Notes: a model not told the origin generated them from the sequence alone. Shown: positions 46,977 through 59,690, counted from the first letter of the stretch. The stretch is DNA of 64,000 nt from Jacaranda mimosifolia (GCA_018894105.1 CM032123.1:3659001-3723000); one strand, 5' to 3'. A program made the numbers and translations.

Positions 46977-47820
46977 CAGGTACAGATCTAGGGGGGCAGC
47001 AGGGGCCATTGCCCCCCACCCCCCCAAGTTTTATTACAACATACATATATATATATATATAAGTTTTAGTATAATTAATTTAAAGAATATATTAAAAAGA
47101 AAAAGTTATTTAATATTAATTAAAAGTAACTAATTTTAATTTTTATTTAACTTTTTTAAAAATATTTTATTATGGGCCTTAAATTAAAATTACTTTTCTA
47201 GATTTATTGAATTGAATTGAATTTATTTCTAATTAAAGATAAAAATTAAAATCAATTAATAAAATATCTACCTATTTTATTTTTTAAAATACAAAACAAA
47301 TTCTTAGGTCCATATTTACAATTAGGTAATCAAGTGAAAACTATTAAATAGGTGGCTAGTTAAGATATTTCTATTTTATTTGTTTGAGAAAATATTATGG
47401 GAGTTTAGCTGATTAAATTTTAAGGGACTTGCAAAACAATTAAAATCTCTCATTTTGATTTTAATAAGATTGAGATAATAATAAATGTGAGTGAATATTT
47501 TTCTTTGTGTTTCAATAGCTACAAATGGAAGAATTTAACTTTTTTTTGTTATGAATATTGTCAAGAAGATGTTTCATAATAAGATGAAAGCATGTTTTAG
47601 AACTTTTTCTTAGACTTTTTAGTTACTTATATTGAAAAAAATATTACTAGAAATTTTGATATTGATTTGATTCATTTACAAATTTTTTCATATAAAGGAG
47701 CGTCAGACTCAATTTTGATGAAAATGTGTATTTTGAATTCACAAATATAAAAATTATACTTAAACTTTTAGGCTATATAATTTTGGCCCCCTCGCGCTCT
47801 CATTTCTGGATCTGTCCCTG
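46977..47820 (+). mobile_element. hAT nonautonomous element in second tandem unit
   Basis: An 844-bp element with ends CAGGTACAGATC and inverted CAGGGACAGATC, and a perfect 8-bp duplication ATTGCAAT (46,969-46,976 and 47,821-47,828). The CAGGGAY start recalls the Ac/hAT terminus. Noncoding; related in inverted orientation to about 45,150-45,960. Confidence 0.85.
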
Positions 47821-47912
47821 ATTGCAATGGCAAAGAAGTTTTGCCATTTTTTTGTTTCAGATGCAAATGATAGCTTTAAGTGGTTTCAATTATACAATAG
47901 TGATAGATGAAG

Positions 47913-49946
47913 GAAACACATGTTAGTGAGTTGTAATAAAATTATAGTTATAGCCTTACTAAATCATTTGTTAAGATTATTTTAGAGGATAGATTGGAAG
48001 AGTGATAAATGTAAAATTTCGGCATATTTATATGCTAAAATTAAATAATTGAATAAGAAAAGTGAGTTTAAAGTGAGAAATAATTTAAGGACATTTTAGT
48101 AAGTAGAACGTGTCTATTCACATTGGAAAAGGATGCGGGCGTGTAAATAAAATAATTGAAGTTTATTTTTAGTGTACCCTGATGGACACACACCCCTATA
48201 AAAAAATTAGCTCAAAAGCTAGAGTTATGACTTAATCTCCTAACTTTTTAGTTGAGTTGTAACTCTTTATTAAAAGAGTGAGTTACAAAATTATATTTTA
48301 TAGTCATGTTCTTGTAAGGAAGAATTATGATTCTAATAAAGAATTATGTTTCATCAACAAAATTATACTGCACAACTATAAATAGGAGTGTCTAGAACCC
48401 AACCCAAAACAAGAGAAGGAAAGAAAAAAGAAAAAAAAAAGAAGGCATACTAGCATTTGTTTGAGCACTACACTAACCACTTTCACTTCACTATCCATTT
48501 CATAAGAAGAGTTTCAAGTCAATTTAGTTCACCGTTTTGGTCAATTAAGGTGCTACCTTTGATTGGAAAGAGTTGTTGTATCTTGAAAGGTTGTTTGTCA
48601 GTGACCTTAGACACCATAGAAGGATAAATAAAGCATTAAAGACACTGTTGGAGCAACAGACTTCAACTCAAGTTTTTGCATTATTGCATTTGACACATTC
48701 AAGTAGAATTTCTTAGGTTGCGATTGCTTGTGGAAAAAATCCCATTTTTTTTCTCTTTAAAACAAGAAATAGGAGTAAGGGCGTGTTTGCTTGTGAGACT
48801 TTAAAACCAGCCTCAAAGGCATTTTTTTAAGACTGTCTAGAGACAAAGTCTGGGCCAACTGTTCCCCAATTGCTTGTGTGCGTGTGTGATTGATTTCAAA
48901 TTTTTTTTAGCAAAATTAAATCAACAGAAAAATAAAAATAAAAGATTTAATAGCAATTGATTTCGATTACGTGCAACAAATATTAAATTTTTTAACTTTG
49001 CACATCCAGAATATATCATATATTTTTTATATATTAAGCTAAATTTGATTCTTAAATTTTTATTTTTTGTGCACAAGTATACACACATCATTTTATTTCC
49101 TGACAGCAAATTGGTCAAATTGATTTTTATGGTGAAATCTTCATTTTATCCTCCAAATTCAATTGTCTTTTTCATTCTTAGGAAAAATTAAAGTGCAATT
49201 TATGTGATTAATAAAAATAACCGTCATATTAAACACGAAAAAGTATTTTCTTTTTTATAATATGGTATAATTATATCTAACTACTACTAAATGCATGAAA
49301 CATCTTTTTTAGTGATTAATCATTCAAATGCAAGCTATCAACAACTATAAATAAATCTCTCATACTTTCAATTTACTGTTTAGTTAATTCATATATTTCA
49401 TTAATTAAGCCTTCATTATTCATTTTCATCACTTGTATGTTGCTTTGATGAAGTTCAAAGCATCATCTAAATTAATTGTTCCTGAGATTTATAATGTTGC
49501 ACTATACATATTTTTTTTCTTTTTCTTTTCTTTTTTTTTTTAATATTTCGTTTGTTGCTTTAAGGGAGTTCGAAAACATTGTGTTTTAATTAACTGTTCG
49601 AAACTTATAATGTTGCTATTTCGAAAAAAGATTGTTGTATATTGAAATATAATTCTTAAAAATTCAAAACAAGACAATAATTATCGGAGAAATACAACCC
49701 TTGATATTGCCGCAAACTCTCTTTTCTAGCCATCATAATGTCCTTTTTCATTTTCACTATATAGAATTTTATTCTAAATTAATCTCAAACTATCTTCATA
49801 AATATTCCCAAATGCATGCTTTGCTTGGATTTCCATTCACTTAAACTCAGCTTACTAATACTAGCATAGGATTTATATCAGAGTTGATTAAATTAAAAAT
49901 TAATAGTAGTCATACAATATTTTTTAACTTTAAAATAATAACATTA
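47913..49946. other. Intergenic, no gene
   Basis: AT-rich with no open frame of interest. A slightly more complex stretch at 48,380-48,720 might be LTR or UTR debris; no ends seen. Confidence 0.35.
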
Positions 49947-52900
49947 GGCTTTGTTTGGTTGCGTTTTTGGTGAATTCTGAAAAATGTTCTGGATAAAAGT
50001 GTTTTGGAAGCTAAAATTGGGGAATGGTCCTACTGTTTTGTTTTGTTATGGGAAAATACAGAAAATAGAATTGTTTGTTTGGAATTGTTTTGCATAAGAT
50101 AAATTTTACTATAAATATTAAATCAGTAACTTTTTTGATGGATTTGTAGGGTGAAAATATATGTGGATATATATGGTTAATTGATGTATGTATATGTAAC
50201 GCCCCGACCGAGAGGTGTTTGCTCCCGTACGAGGGGTTACCCACTTTATACCACAAGTCTTCTAACTTTATACCACAAGTCTTCTAAATAACAGAAAATA
50301 CATTTCTCAAAAATCCAAAGTATTTAATTTCTACAACAAACCTCCAACAAAGGTACAACTATAAATCGAAATATCATGAATCACACGTAGCACTTCTATC
50401 ACTCTCATTACACAATATGTCACCTAGGTTAGTCTATCTTCGTCACTTATTCATATATGAGGTAAAGAACATAAAATAACAGTAAAACAACATAAGTTCA
50501 AATGACTTAGTGAAATAGTTTATCAACAATAACAAAGTGACAATTTCACAATTATCATATAAGAGACATATAGAGGCATTAAAATTTTTAAAAGTTGTGA
50601 GAGAAGATTTGAATTAAAGTTTCAAGTGATCCATCCCTCCACCTTCCCATACCAGTGATGAGACTTCACAAATATCCGAGTTTCAAAACATAAACATCAA
50701 ACTAAGAAATTAACCAATTACAATCTAGCAAACATTTTCAAGTAAAAGATGTTGGTGGTTCTTCTACATTGTCACTCCACTTTTGAAAATATGAAAATCT
50801 TTATCCCTCCACGTTCCAAGTGATATCGGCTCAGATATGTAACCAGGCGTTAGGCATGGCTAGCCGCATGCCTTACCATTTAGTAGATAACTACCTCCAG
50901 TTGGCTAGGATACTGGGTCATATGTACATCGTGTACGGGTATCAGCCAGAAGATCTGTCACTGCGGACCGTTCTGCCCAGTCGTCTTTCGTAACCGATCC
51001 CAGGGCCCATCCCCAAGGATATACTTATATTCATGCATGTTATGTAACATGTCCAACAACATTTTAATTAACGCATAAGCTCATAATGAAAACAAGTAAT
51101 CAATAATTCAACATCAAGTTTATTCCAAGATAAGCATGGCGATGATAGAAAATATATTTCAAAATCATTTTTCGGTTTCCTCAACACAATTGCCAATTTC
51201 AAGTAAAGCTAAGTCAATCAAAATCAACATGAGCAAGCAGTATAGAGTGGCAATGTGGAGTACTTTACTCAACACACATATTGAAAGAAATCAAGTGATC
51301 AACATATATAACAAGTATATAGGTTCTTTCCCCAGCAAGAAAATCTCATACTATTGAGTATAAACTCACCTGGCAAATGCAGAGGAATTCCTAGTCGTGT
51401 GGTCGCTTAAGTCCTGGCTTCCTAGTTAGTCTAAGAACTATCAGATAACCTGAGCTATCATCCTATAAATCCTCTAAATCTTAAGTATATATAATTAATA
51501 CCTTTACCAAATTCAAGGTTATTCTGAGACAATCTCGGTAACCTTTAGTTGTTTGGAGAGCCCCTATCCTTATTTCCTAATCAATCCACAGTTCATAATA
51601 AAATAACCTAAACCAACATTGTGTTGATTTCGGAATCATAATTCTTAATGCACTTAGACGTCCTTATCAAGTTCCTTAGTTAACTTATTTGTTCAGTTAT
51701 AATTCTCTCAATTTTCATAGTATACTGAGATGTTTAACAAAGTCATGTATTCCTGTTCTTACTCAATCAAGTCGATAGTTAAGTTGTGGAGCTCTTACTT
51801 AAGGTCCTAATGGTGTTTGATAATCCCTTCGAGTCAATTATGTTCGATACCATAATAATTATAAAATTAGTCTATATCTTAGGCCAGACTATAGTTTAAT
51901 AATTTTTAGTTCATATCCTAGTTAAGCTTTGATCCGAAAATTTATTTATATTCAGCGAATTAATCGAATTAAAATTTGATTATTGAAAATTACCCAATTT
52001 GGATTGATTCAAGATTCAATTTCAAGCCGGGAATAGCCCAGACAAGTCCGGGACATCATTATGTACAAACTAGTCCAAAACCACCTCCACGTGCTGTCAT
52101 CGGACCACCACGCACCATCACCGGATCTCCATGCGCTGCCACCGAAAATGGGGACCGCCACTACCAGGTGGTAGGCCTCACCACGGTGAGGAACCCCCCC
52201 CAAACAATTTTTAGTTTCAACTTCGGGAATCCACTCAATTTGTCGTTTAAAGTCGCGACAACCCTAGCCCACCGTCGTCGCGCCACCATTTCAATTCCAC
52301 CTCCGCCGTTGTCTAAAACTGAAATTAACGCCACCACTACCTTGCCCATGAGTTTGCTACCAAAACCCACATAAACCCAGCCATTTTACGCTGCTTCCCA
52401 ACCACCAACCTGCCATTGTCTCGCCGTCGGCTCCATTTTTTGGTCAAATTCTTGGTTGGTTTTGGTCAATGTTGGTATGGTTATACTCCTCTTAGCTAGA
52501 GGAGGCTTTTTACCAGAATGGTTTTTGCATTTTTTGGTGGTTTTTCGGTGTTTCACCACTAGGGTGGGTTTGGGGTCGTTTTTGAGAATTTAATAAATTT
52601 TTGTCCTTAATCCTATGTATATAAACGTATTTTTCAATCTTTTTAGATTGGCCCCAAAGATTTTCCACCGCTTCACTTAGACCCCTTCAGGTTTTTAACT
52701 GTCTTCACTTTGGTCCCTGGGTTTCAATTAAATCCTCCAACTTCTATTTCTTACACATTGACCTCCTAAACTTTATAATTTTGTGCAATCAAGTCCTTTT
52801 ATTTTCAATTTAACCCCTCAATTGTCAATATTTTATTCTAGATTTTTAACTAAATCAAACCCAAAGTAAATCTAGCCTAACTTATTGATTTCACATTTTC

Positions 52901-54115
52901 TTATATTTATGATTTCAAAATTTGGGGTGTTACAGTATATATTTGTAATAATTGATATATAATTATGGTGAAGTGGTGATGTATAATTAATTTAATTTTA
53001 AACTTAAAAAATTTATAATTAAGAATATTATTATGATATAATAATTTGATGAGATGAATAAAAAATATGAAATGAAATAATTTATTTAGTTATAAAACTT
53101 TATTTAATGATAACGAAGCAAAAAAATGGATAAAAATATTATTATGCACTGCTAATTAAATATTTTTAAATTTTTTTTGTAATTAATAATATTAATAGTA
53201 ATTTATTAAGTAAAATTTGAAATATTTTTGATAATATTTCAATTAGGGTGTAATCATTAATATATTTATTAATTTAAACAAGATTTTAATAAGATTTTAA
53301 TTTATAATATATGTACTAGTAAATATACGAGTTAACAAAAATATTATTTATATTTTTATAATTATATAATTATTAATATATTTACTGTTAAAATAAATAA
53401 TTTAATATAAATATGTAACAATTCATATGAATACTATTAAATTAAATATGTAATGTAAATATGTAATAATTAGTTTAAATACTAGTAAAGAAATAATTAA
53501 AAATAAAATAAATAAATAAAATAATAAAATTATATATTAACTTATTAAATAAGATAACCTAACTATGACATATACTTAACATATTTATTTTGTAATTAGT
53601 AAATAATACATTAAATTATAAATTAGTTATTTGTAAATAATATATTTTACTTTAAAAAATAAATAAAATAATATTTTCAAACTGCAGTTAATTTTTTAAA
53701 TATTTTTGGATGATTATATTAATTTATTTGATTAATATTTTATTGAATGTTTTAGATTATTTAAACAATTATCACTCTATATTTAATTTTTGGTTAAATT
53801 TATAAATAAATGCAAAAAAAAAAAAAAAAATTTCTTTAATTAGTAAAGTTTTAATATTTTCATATATGTAATATATATATATATATATATATATAAAAGT
53901 GAAGTGAAATGAGAGAGTGAGAAATGAATTAGTGATGTAAAAAGAAGAGTGAGGAAAAGAAAGGGTAGGTTTTTTTTTTTTTTTTTAAACTTTTGGGGGG
54001 TATTTTGGGAATAAAGAAAAGTATTTTGGGAATTAAAATTGAAAAATGTATAGTTCGTTTGTTATTGTTTTCTGGAGTTAGAAAATATTTTCACAAAAAC
54101 TAAACAAATATAGGC
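49947..54115. mobile_element. Harbinger/Tourist-like element interrupted by a solo LTR
   Basis: Inverted ends GGCTTTGTTTGGTTGCGTTT and (inverted) GCCTATATTTGTTTAGTTTT, flanked by TTA on both sides (49,944-49,946; 54,116-54,118), the PIF/Harbinger target preference. After removal of the nested LTR the element is about 1.4 kb, AT-rich and noncoding. Superfamily is inferred from ends and TTA. Confidence 0.6.
50195..52934 (+). mobile_element. Solo LTR, Ty3/Gypsy type, with perfect TSD
   Basis: Starts TGTAACGCCCCGACCGAG and ends TTGGGGTGTTACA; a perfect GTATA target duplication lies at 50,190-50,194 and 52,935-52,939. It is 2,740 bp with no internal domain. An open frame of 132 codons (51,976-52,374) in its Pro/Thr-rich 3' third is LTR sequence, not a gene. 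Related in style to 2,026-5,203. Confidence 0.88.
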
Positions 54116-54118
54116 TTA

Positions 54119-54378
54119 GCTTTTTTTATAAACCTAATGGAGCAGTAAGCCTAGGCCTAGCCTATTCTCGATTCACAAATAAAATAGGACCGGTGTTTAG
54201 AAAAAGTTAACGATATTAAGGAGATGAAGAGAATTTAATGAAATTGACTAATTTAAGTAAAATTGAGAGTAGAGGGAGACAAAGTAATGCAATTAAAAGT
54301 AGAGAAAGGTAAAGTGAGATGAAATTTGAGTACAAGGGGGAAAATAGATTTTACCCTAACATATTTTCACTAAAATAT
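54119..54378. other. Intergenic with hAT-family fragment
   Basis: About 54,140-54,170 ('taagcctaggcctagccta') resembles the interior of the TAGGG hAT family; otherwise nothing recognised. Confidence 0.35.
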
Positions 54379-54632
54379 ATTTAAGAAAATTTATGGAGGA
54401 AGTATTTTACGGGAAAGACATTTATATTCTTTATGTTTGTTTTATATAAATTTAAATCCACTCAACTTTCAAGCAAAATGCCATATTGAATTTCGCACCA
54501 AAAATACTATGAATATTGTAAACACCTCGACTTGCCATAATGTAAATCCTCCAAAACAAGCTCTCACGCTTAGCTTGCCGTTTTGTAAATCAAAATATTA
54601 GGGGGAAAAATAAAAAGAAAAAGAAAAAAGAC
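54379..54632 (+). repeat. Large target duplication, left copy
   Basis: From 'atttaagaaaatttatgg' to 'aaagaaaaaagac'; duplicated at 59,124-59,393 on the other side of the viral insertion. It contains host-like sequence with no viral motif. Confidence 0.8.
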
Positions 54633-54680
54633 GATTTCAAAATAATGCAAAAGTGAAAAGACAAAAGACGTTTTGTCTTT

Positions 54681-55157
54681 TGAAATTCGAAGAATTATTG
54701 AAGACAAAAGCAGTGGTTATCCTATCAAAAGACAAACCAAAAGTGACAGTTGGAAAAGCAAAAGATTCCTAAAGGACAATTATTGAAAAAAAATAATGCA
54801 AAGTTAGCAAATTCACAGGCTGAAGTCCGAATTTGAAGTCCACAAAATCATCTATGAAATCCACAGACCAAAGATGGAGAAGGTAGGAGCGATTTCAGTA
54901 TCAAGATTAATTTTAGTTTTAAGTTTTCATATGCTCTACCTTTCATTCTTGTAAACATCCTTTCTACCTTTCTGACCAAATTTCCATTGTATTAGACCAA
55001 GCCCAAATCTTCAGTCTCTTGTACAAATTTATTAATACAAGTAAGTTTTACAACTTCTTGCACAAATATTTTATATTATTGTTGATATTGCAAATATTCT
55101 ACTTTATCTTTTGAAATATTTCTTTAAAATGTTGTTTGAATTATGTGCTTCATGGGT
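54681..55157 (+). repeat. Viral terminal repeat, left copy
   Basis: From 'tgaaattcgaagaattattg' to 'tgtgcttcatgggt'; repeated at 58,631-59,123 with scattered differences. It is noncoding and probably the viral intergenic/leader region, so the insert is longer than one viral unit at its ends or comes from a concatemer. Confidence 0.75.
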
Positions 55158-55650
55158 TCTAGGAGAAAGTGGTATTTATTTAAAGGTTTATAATTTATTA
55201 CGAATCTTGGCAGTCCTCTTTCAATTTCAGCTTGTTTTTGTACATAAAAAGTAGAACAGGACCAGGTGGATTTACTAGGTCTAATTAATTTTTTATTTAA
55301 TAATTCATTTATTTCTTTTTTACAATATCCTAATGATACTTGGTTCATTTGAATTGGTCTAGCTTTAGTAGGCATTTTGTTTCATCAAAATTTTCTTCAT
55401 ATGGTAATGTAACATAATGTTTCTTTCTATTCCAAAATGCATTTGGTATTTCTAAGCATATTTGTTTCTCTAATTTTTGTTGGAATTCTTTTATTTTTTG
55501 TTAAAATTCTTCTTTATTAATATTTTCTTCTATTTTTTTAAAAGTAATTTCTTCTTTTAAAAAATTAATTTGTTTTTCTTTGTTTTTTATTATTGAAAAA
55601 ACCAAAGAAAAATTATTTGTTGTCAATTCTTCAAAATTACAGATAAATTA
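55124..55650 (-). pseudogene. Inverted fragment of the viral reverse transcriptase N-terminus
   Basis: The minus strand encodes the early part of a caulimovirid RT: PIQMNQVSLGYCKKEINELL then RPSKSTWSC and LPRFVINYKPLNK. It mirrors the plus-strand segment at about 55,875-56,300, so the two lie head to head around 55,620-55,760. Open for 83 codons (55,124-55,375), then broken. Confidence 0.7.
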
Positions 55651-55758
55651 CAAATTATTGAATGCTCATGTTTGTAATGACAATTTATGTTTCCAAACTA
55701 GTTTTGTATTAATAAAAAATTTAAATACCCCATCATATTAGGAAATCCATGTTAACAA

Positions 55759-57345
55759 ATGTTATATCCTATTACTGTTGATAGCCAAAGAATACATAGC
55801 CAAACTTTAGGACAAAAAATATTATTTAAATTTCAATTTCCTGTAAAAGAAAGAGATATCAAATTATTACAAGATAATTCCATAATAAAAAACAAAGAAA
55901 AACAAATTAATTTTTTAAAAGAAGAAATTACTTTTAAAAGAAATAGAAGAAAATATTAATGAAGAAGAATTTCAACAAAAAATAAAAGAATTCCAACAAA
56001 AATTTGAGAAACACATATGCTCAGAAATACCAAATGCATTTTGGAATAGAAAGAAACATTCTATTACATTACCATATGATGAAAAAATTGATGAAACCAA
56101 AATACCTATTGAAGCCAGACCAATTCAAGTGAACCAAGAATTATTAGGATATTGTAAAAAATAAATAAATTATTAAATAAAAAATTAACCAGACCCAATA
56201 ATCCCCCTGGTCTTATTCTGCTTTTTATGTACAAAAACAAGCTGAAATTGAAAGAGGAGGGCCAAGATTAGTAATAAATTATAAACCTTTAAATAAATCT
56301 TTAAAATGGATTAGATATCCTATTCCTAATAAGCAAGATTTAATTAAAAGACTTTCTAATGCAAAAAATTTCTCTAAATTTGATATGAAGTTAGGATTTT
56401 GGCAAATTCATTTGAAGAAAAAACAGGTATAAAACTGCCTTTACAATACCATTTGGTCAATTTGAATGCAATGTAATGCCCTTTAGTCTTAAGAATGCTC
56501 CCTCTGAATTCCAAAAAATTATGAATGATATATTTAACCCTTGTACAAATTTCACAATAGTTTATATAGATGATGTCTTAGTTTTTAGCAATTCTATTGA
56601 CCAACATCGAAAACACCTTCAAATTTGTTAAAATTACTGAACAAAATATATTAATAGTTTCAACTAAAAAGATTAAACTTTCCCAAACTAATGTTAGATT
56701 TTTAGGACACAAAATTGACAAAGGCACCATTACCCCTATACAAAGAGCTTTAACATTTGGAGAAAATTTTCTAAATGAAATTAAGGATAAAACTCAATTA
56801 CAAAGATTTTTAGGATCATTAAATTATGTTAGTGATTTGTTTCCAAATCTTAGACAAATTTGCAAACCATTATTTGATAGACTTAAGAAAATTCCTAAAC
56901 CTTGGATAGAAAATCATACCAAAATTGTCAAAGAAATAAAAAATAAGGTTAAAAAATTACTTAAGTATATGTAGACAAGAATCTCCAAAAATAGTATAAA
57001 TATATGCCGCTGATATAGGACATGGAGGAATTCTTATACAAAATATTAATGAAAAAGAACATATAGTAAAATACCATTCAGGAACTTGGAAGGAAGCACA
57101 ACAAAATTATTCTACTATCAAAACAAAAAATAATTCTTTCTATAGTACTATGTATTACAAAATTTCAAGATGATATTTTAAATCAAAATTTTCTTCTAAG
57201 AGTTGATTGCAAATTTGCTAAAGAAGTTTTGACAAAAGATGTAAAAAATATTGCTTCAAAACAAATCTTTGCCAGATAAGAAGCTATTTTATCTATTTTT
57301 TATTTTGATATGGAATATATAAAAAATTCACAAAATTCAATTCCT
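55759..57345 (+). pseudogene. Caulimovirid polymerase remnant (RT and RNase H)
   Basis: Plus-strand fragments in order: protease/RT junction region (55,759-55,959), RT fingers (about 56,100-56,330), palm with FDMK and catalytic YIDD (56,563-56,574), thumb/connection (56,597-56,974, with LGHKID and LGSLNYVSDLFP) and RNase H (about 56,995-57,340, with YAADIGHGGI). Several frameshifts and stops (for example TAA near 55,959 and 56,162, TAG at 56,972) separate them. In the virus this enzyme copies pregenomic RNA to DNA in the cytoplasm; here it is inactive. Confidence 0.75.
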
Positions 57346-57352
57346 AATTTTC

Positions 57353-58500
57353 TTGCAATCGAATTCTTACAAGGCAATGGCTGACAAATCCTCTACAACC
57401 TCTACTCTAGACAAAAAAAGGACCACAGAATCATATGCTTTAGCAAAATTGCCATCACCCACAAATTCTCGAAATACCTCAAATCCCAGACCAAGTCTAG
57501 TCAATTTAAGCCAATTTTCTACAAATTCTCTATATTACAACAAATTCTCTCCTTTAACCAATCCTATTTCACCCATAAACACAACGCCACCAACATTCAA
57601 ACAAAAAATTCAAAATTCTAATTTCACCAAAGTCCAATACTTCTTGTTCTTCACTAGACAAAATAGATGATTATATTCTTACTCAATATTTCTGGTTTGA
57701 TTGTTTTGTAGAACTAGAATAGGTCAATAATGAGAAAACTCCAAGAAAAAATTGCTGCAAAATTCTTCAGCTGAGATTACTTTTATATCCCCGTTGACTC
57801 TAGAAAAACACAAAAAAATTATGAGTTTATTTTAGTGGATTCTGAATCCATTGAAAAATTGACAAAGACAATCCTGCAAAAATTGTTTTTAGAAAAATTT
57901 AGATTGCAAAAATTATTACTTCAACAAAATGGTGTAATCCTTTCAAAACAAAGAATTTTTCAATTTGATATTATCCTCCAAGTTATTCATATTGGGATTA
58001 TATTGATCTTTGGCAAAAATTTCTTTTCTTCCAAAATGAACAATTCTCCTTATCTTATTTCTTCTATTTTTGAAAATCAACACAAACAACAGTTCCTTTT
58101 TGGCTCCTATTTTGGTGGGAACATCTGAGTTCTAATCCAATTATCTTTCCTCCAAAAGTTCTGAAGAGTTTTGACTACTTCAAAGCAAATACTATAATTC
58201 CATCCAACAAGATAGAGCCTTTCATTACAAAATTAATTGGAATTCCTTGTTTGGCCAAGAGAGCAAAAATCAAGTGGTGGAAGAACACCAATCAAGACAA
58301 TTGCAAAATTCTTGTAATTCAGACGTAGATTAAACAACACTCTAAATTCATGAAGAAATAGATGTCAAAAGACTAAGAGCAATTTCAAATGACAAAGCAA
58401 CAATTGCAAGTTACAATTGCTTAAGCAACTACTCCATAAGAGATTATATCTCTTATGGTTGAATTACAAAAAAGAATCAATCAAGAAGAAAAATCTGTGC
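57353..58500 (+). pseudogene. Caulimovirid downstream ORF remnant, unknown function
   Basis: After the RNase H end, a frame of 105 codons (57,353-57,670) is Ser/Thr/Pro/Asn-rich, followed by broken frames to about 58,320 with Trp-rich stretches (FWWEHLSSNP, IKWWKN). Such an ORF of unknown function follows the polymerase in some endogenous plant caulimovirids. No domain recognised; frames are broken. Confidence 0.5.
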
Positions 58501-58630
58501 CTAATGAAGGAACCTCAAAGAATAAAGACAGAGATGTGCCAACACTTAATCTCGAAGAAACAATGATGACTTCTTCGGATTATGACAAAACAGTGACTAA
58601 AGTAATTATTCGAATTCCAAAATAATATTT

Positions 58631-59123
58631 TGAAATCCGAAGAATTATTGAAGACAAAAGCAGTGGTTATTTGGTCAAAGGATAAAGCGACATAGCTAGA
58701 AAAGCAAAAGATTTCTAAAGGACAATTATTCAAGAAAAATAATGCAAAGTTAGCAAATTCACATGGTGAAGTCCGAATTTGAAGTCTGCAAAATTGTCTA
58801 CAAAAGCCAAAGATTAGAGAAGGCAAGAGTGATTTCAACATCAATATTAATTCTAGTTTTAAAGTTTTCATCTGCTCTATCTTTCATTCTTGTAAATACC
58901 CTTTTTACCTTTCTGACCAAATTTCTATTGTATTATAGACCAAGCCCAAATCCTCAGTCTCTTATTCAAATTTATTGATACAAGTAAGTTTTACAAAATT
59001 CTTACACAACTATTTTATATTATTATTGATATGGCAAATATTGTGTATTAGTATTACAAATATTCTGCTTTATCTTTTGAAATTTTTCTTTAAAACGTTG
59101 TTTGACTTGTGTGCTTCCTGAGT
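58631..59123 (+). repeat. Viral terminal repeat, right copy
   Basis: Partner of 54,681-55,157; its end 'cttcctgagt' joins directly to the right copy of the host duplication. Confidence 0.75.
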
Positions 59124-59393
59124 ATTTAAGAAAAAATTTATGGAGAAGCATTTTACGGGAAAGACATTTATATTCTTTATGTTTTTTTTTTATATAAATT
59201 CAAATTCACTCAATTTTCATGCCAAATGCCATATTGAATTTCGCAACAAAAATACTATGAATATTATCAACACCTCGGCTTGCTATATTGTAAATAAACA
59301 GTAAATCCTCCAAAACAAGCTCTCACGCTTGGATTGCAATTTTGTAAATCCAAATATTAGGAAAAAAAAATAAAAAGAAAAAGAAAAAAAGAC
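59124..59393 (+). repeat. Large target duplication, right copy
   Basis: Collinear with 54,379-54,632 apart from small indels. Confidence 0.8.
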
Positions 59394-59690
59394 ACTTTTT
59401 CTGCGAATGCTCCAATGTAAGATCTCCGGGTGCAGATCTAGCAATCTCTTCCAACCACCAAATGTCTTGTCTACTTCCATTTGCTCGCCGATGCTTAAAA
59501 GCTGGGAGTCCATTTGGCTCGACTTGGCTTCGGAGATCTCTGATTTCAACCATGCACTTATAACCAACCATGCGGCTAATAAGAAAAATAAATAAATGAT
59601 GGATCCAGTCGGTTAAATGATTAATTTCCAAAAATTATTAATTATTAAATAAATAAACATACACATGCAACCGTCTGCCGACTCTCCAAT
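59394..59690. other. Intergenic
   Basis: Moderately complex sequence (59,400-59,580) without a recognisable gene; short frames occur on both strands. Confidence 0.35.

Larger units (their letters stand above)
54633..59123 (+). mobile_element. Endogenous caulimovirid (plant pararetrovirus) insertion, defective
   Basis: A 4.5 kb block contains fragments of a caulimovirid polymerase (reverse transcriptase, RNase H) and a downstream ORF. It is bounded by direct repeats of viral noncoding sequence (54,681-55,157 and 58,631-59,123) and then by a duplicated host segment. There is no movement-protein or coat-protein region recognisable and no integrase. The reading frame is broken by stops and frameshifts throughout, and the polymerase start is present twice in opposite orientations, so it cannot be functional. 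A two-ORF layout would fit florendovirus-type elements; genus is not certain. Confidence 0.75.

Noticed and set aside
48380..48720. Possible copia-type LTR
   Set aside because: No matching ends, target duplication or second copy could be found.
52009..52370. Minus-strand Gly/Trp-rich frames
   Set aside because: Antisense of the CCACC-rich part of the solo LTR.
51976..52374. 132-codon Pro/Thr-rich frame
   Set aside because: It lies wholly within a solo LTR with a perfect target duplication; composition and overlapping minus-strand frames show it is LTR sequence.
54681..59123. Reading the viral direct repeats as LTRs of a retrotransposon
   Set aside because: There is no integrase or primer-binding site next to the repeat, the RT is caulimovirid-like, and the flanking duplication is about 260 bp instead of 5 bp.
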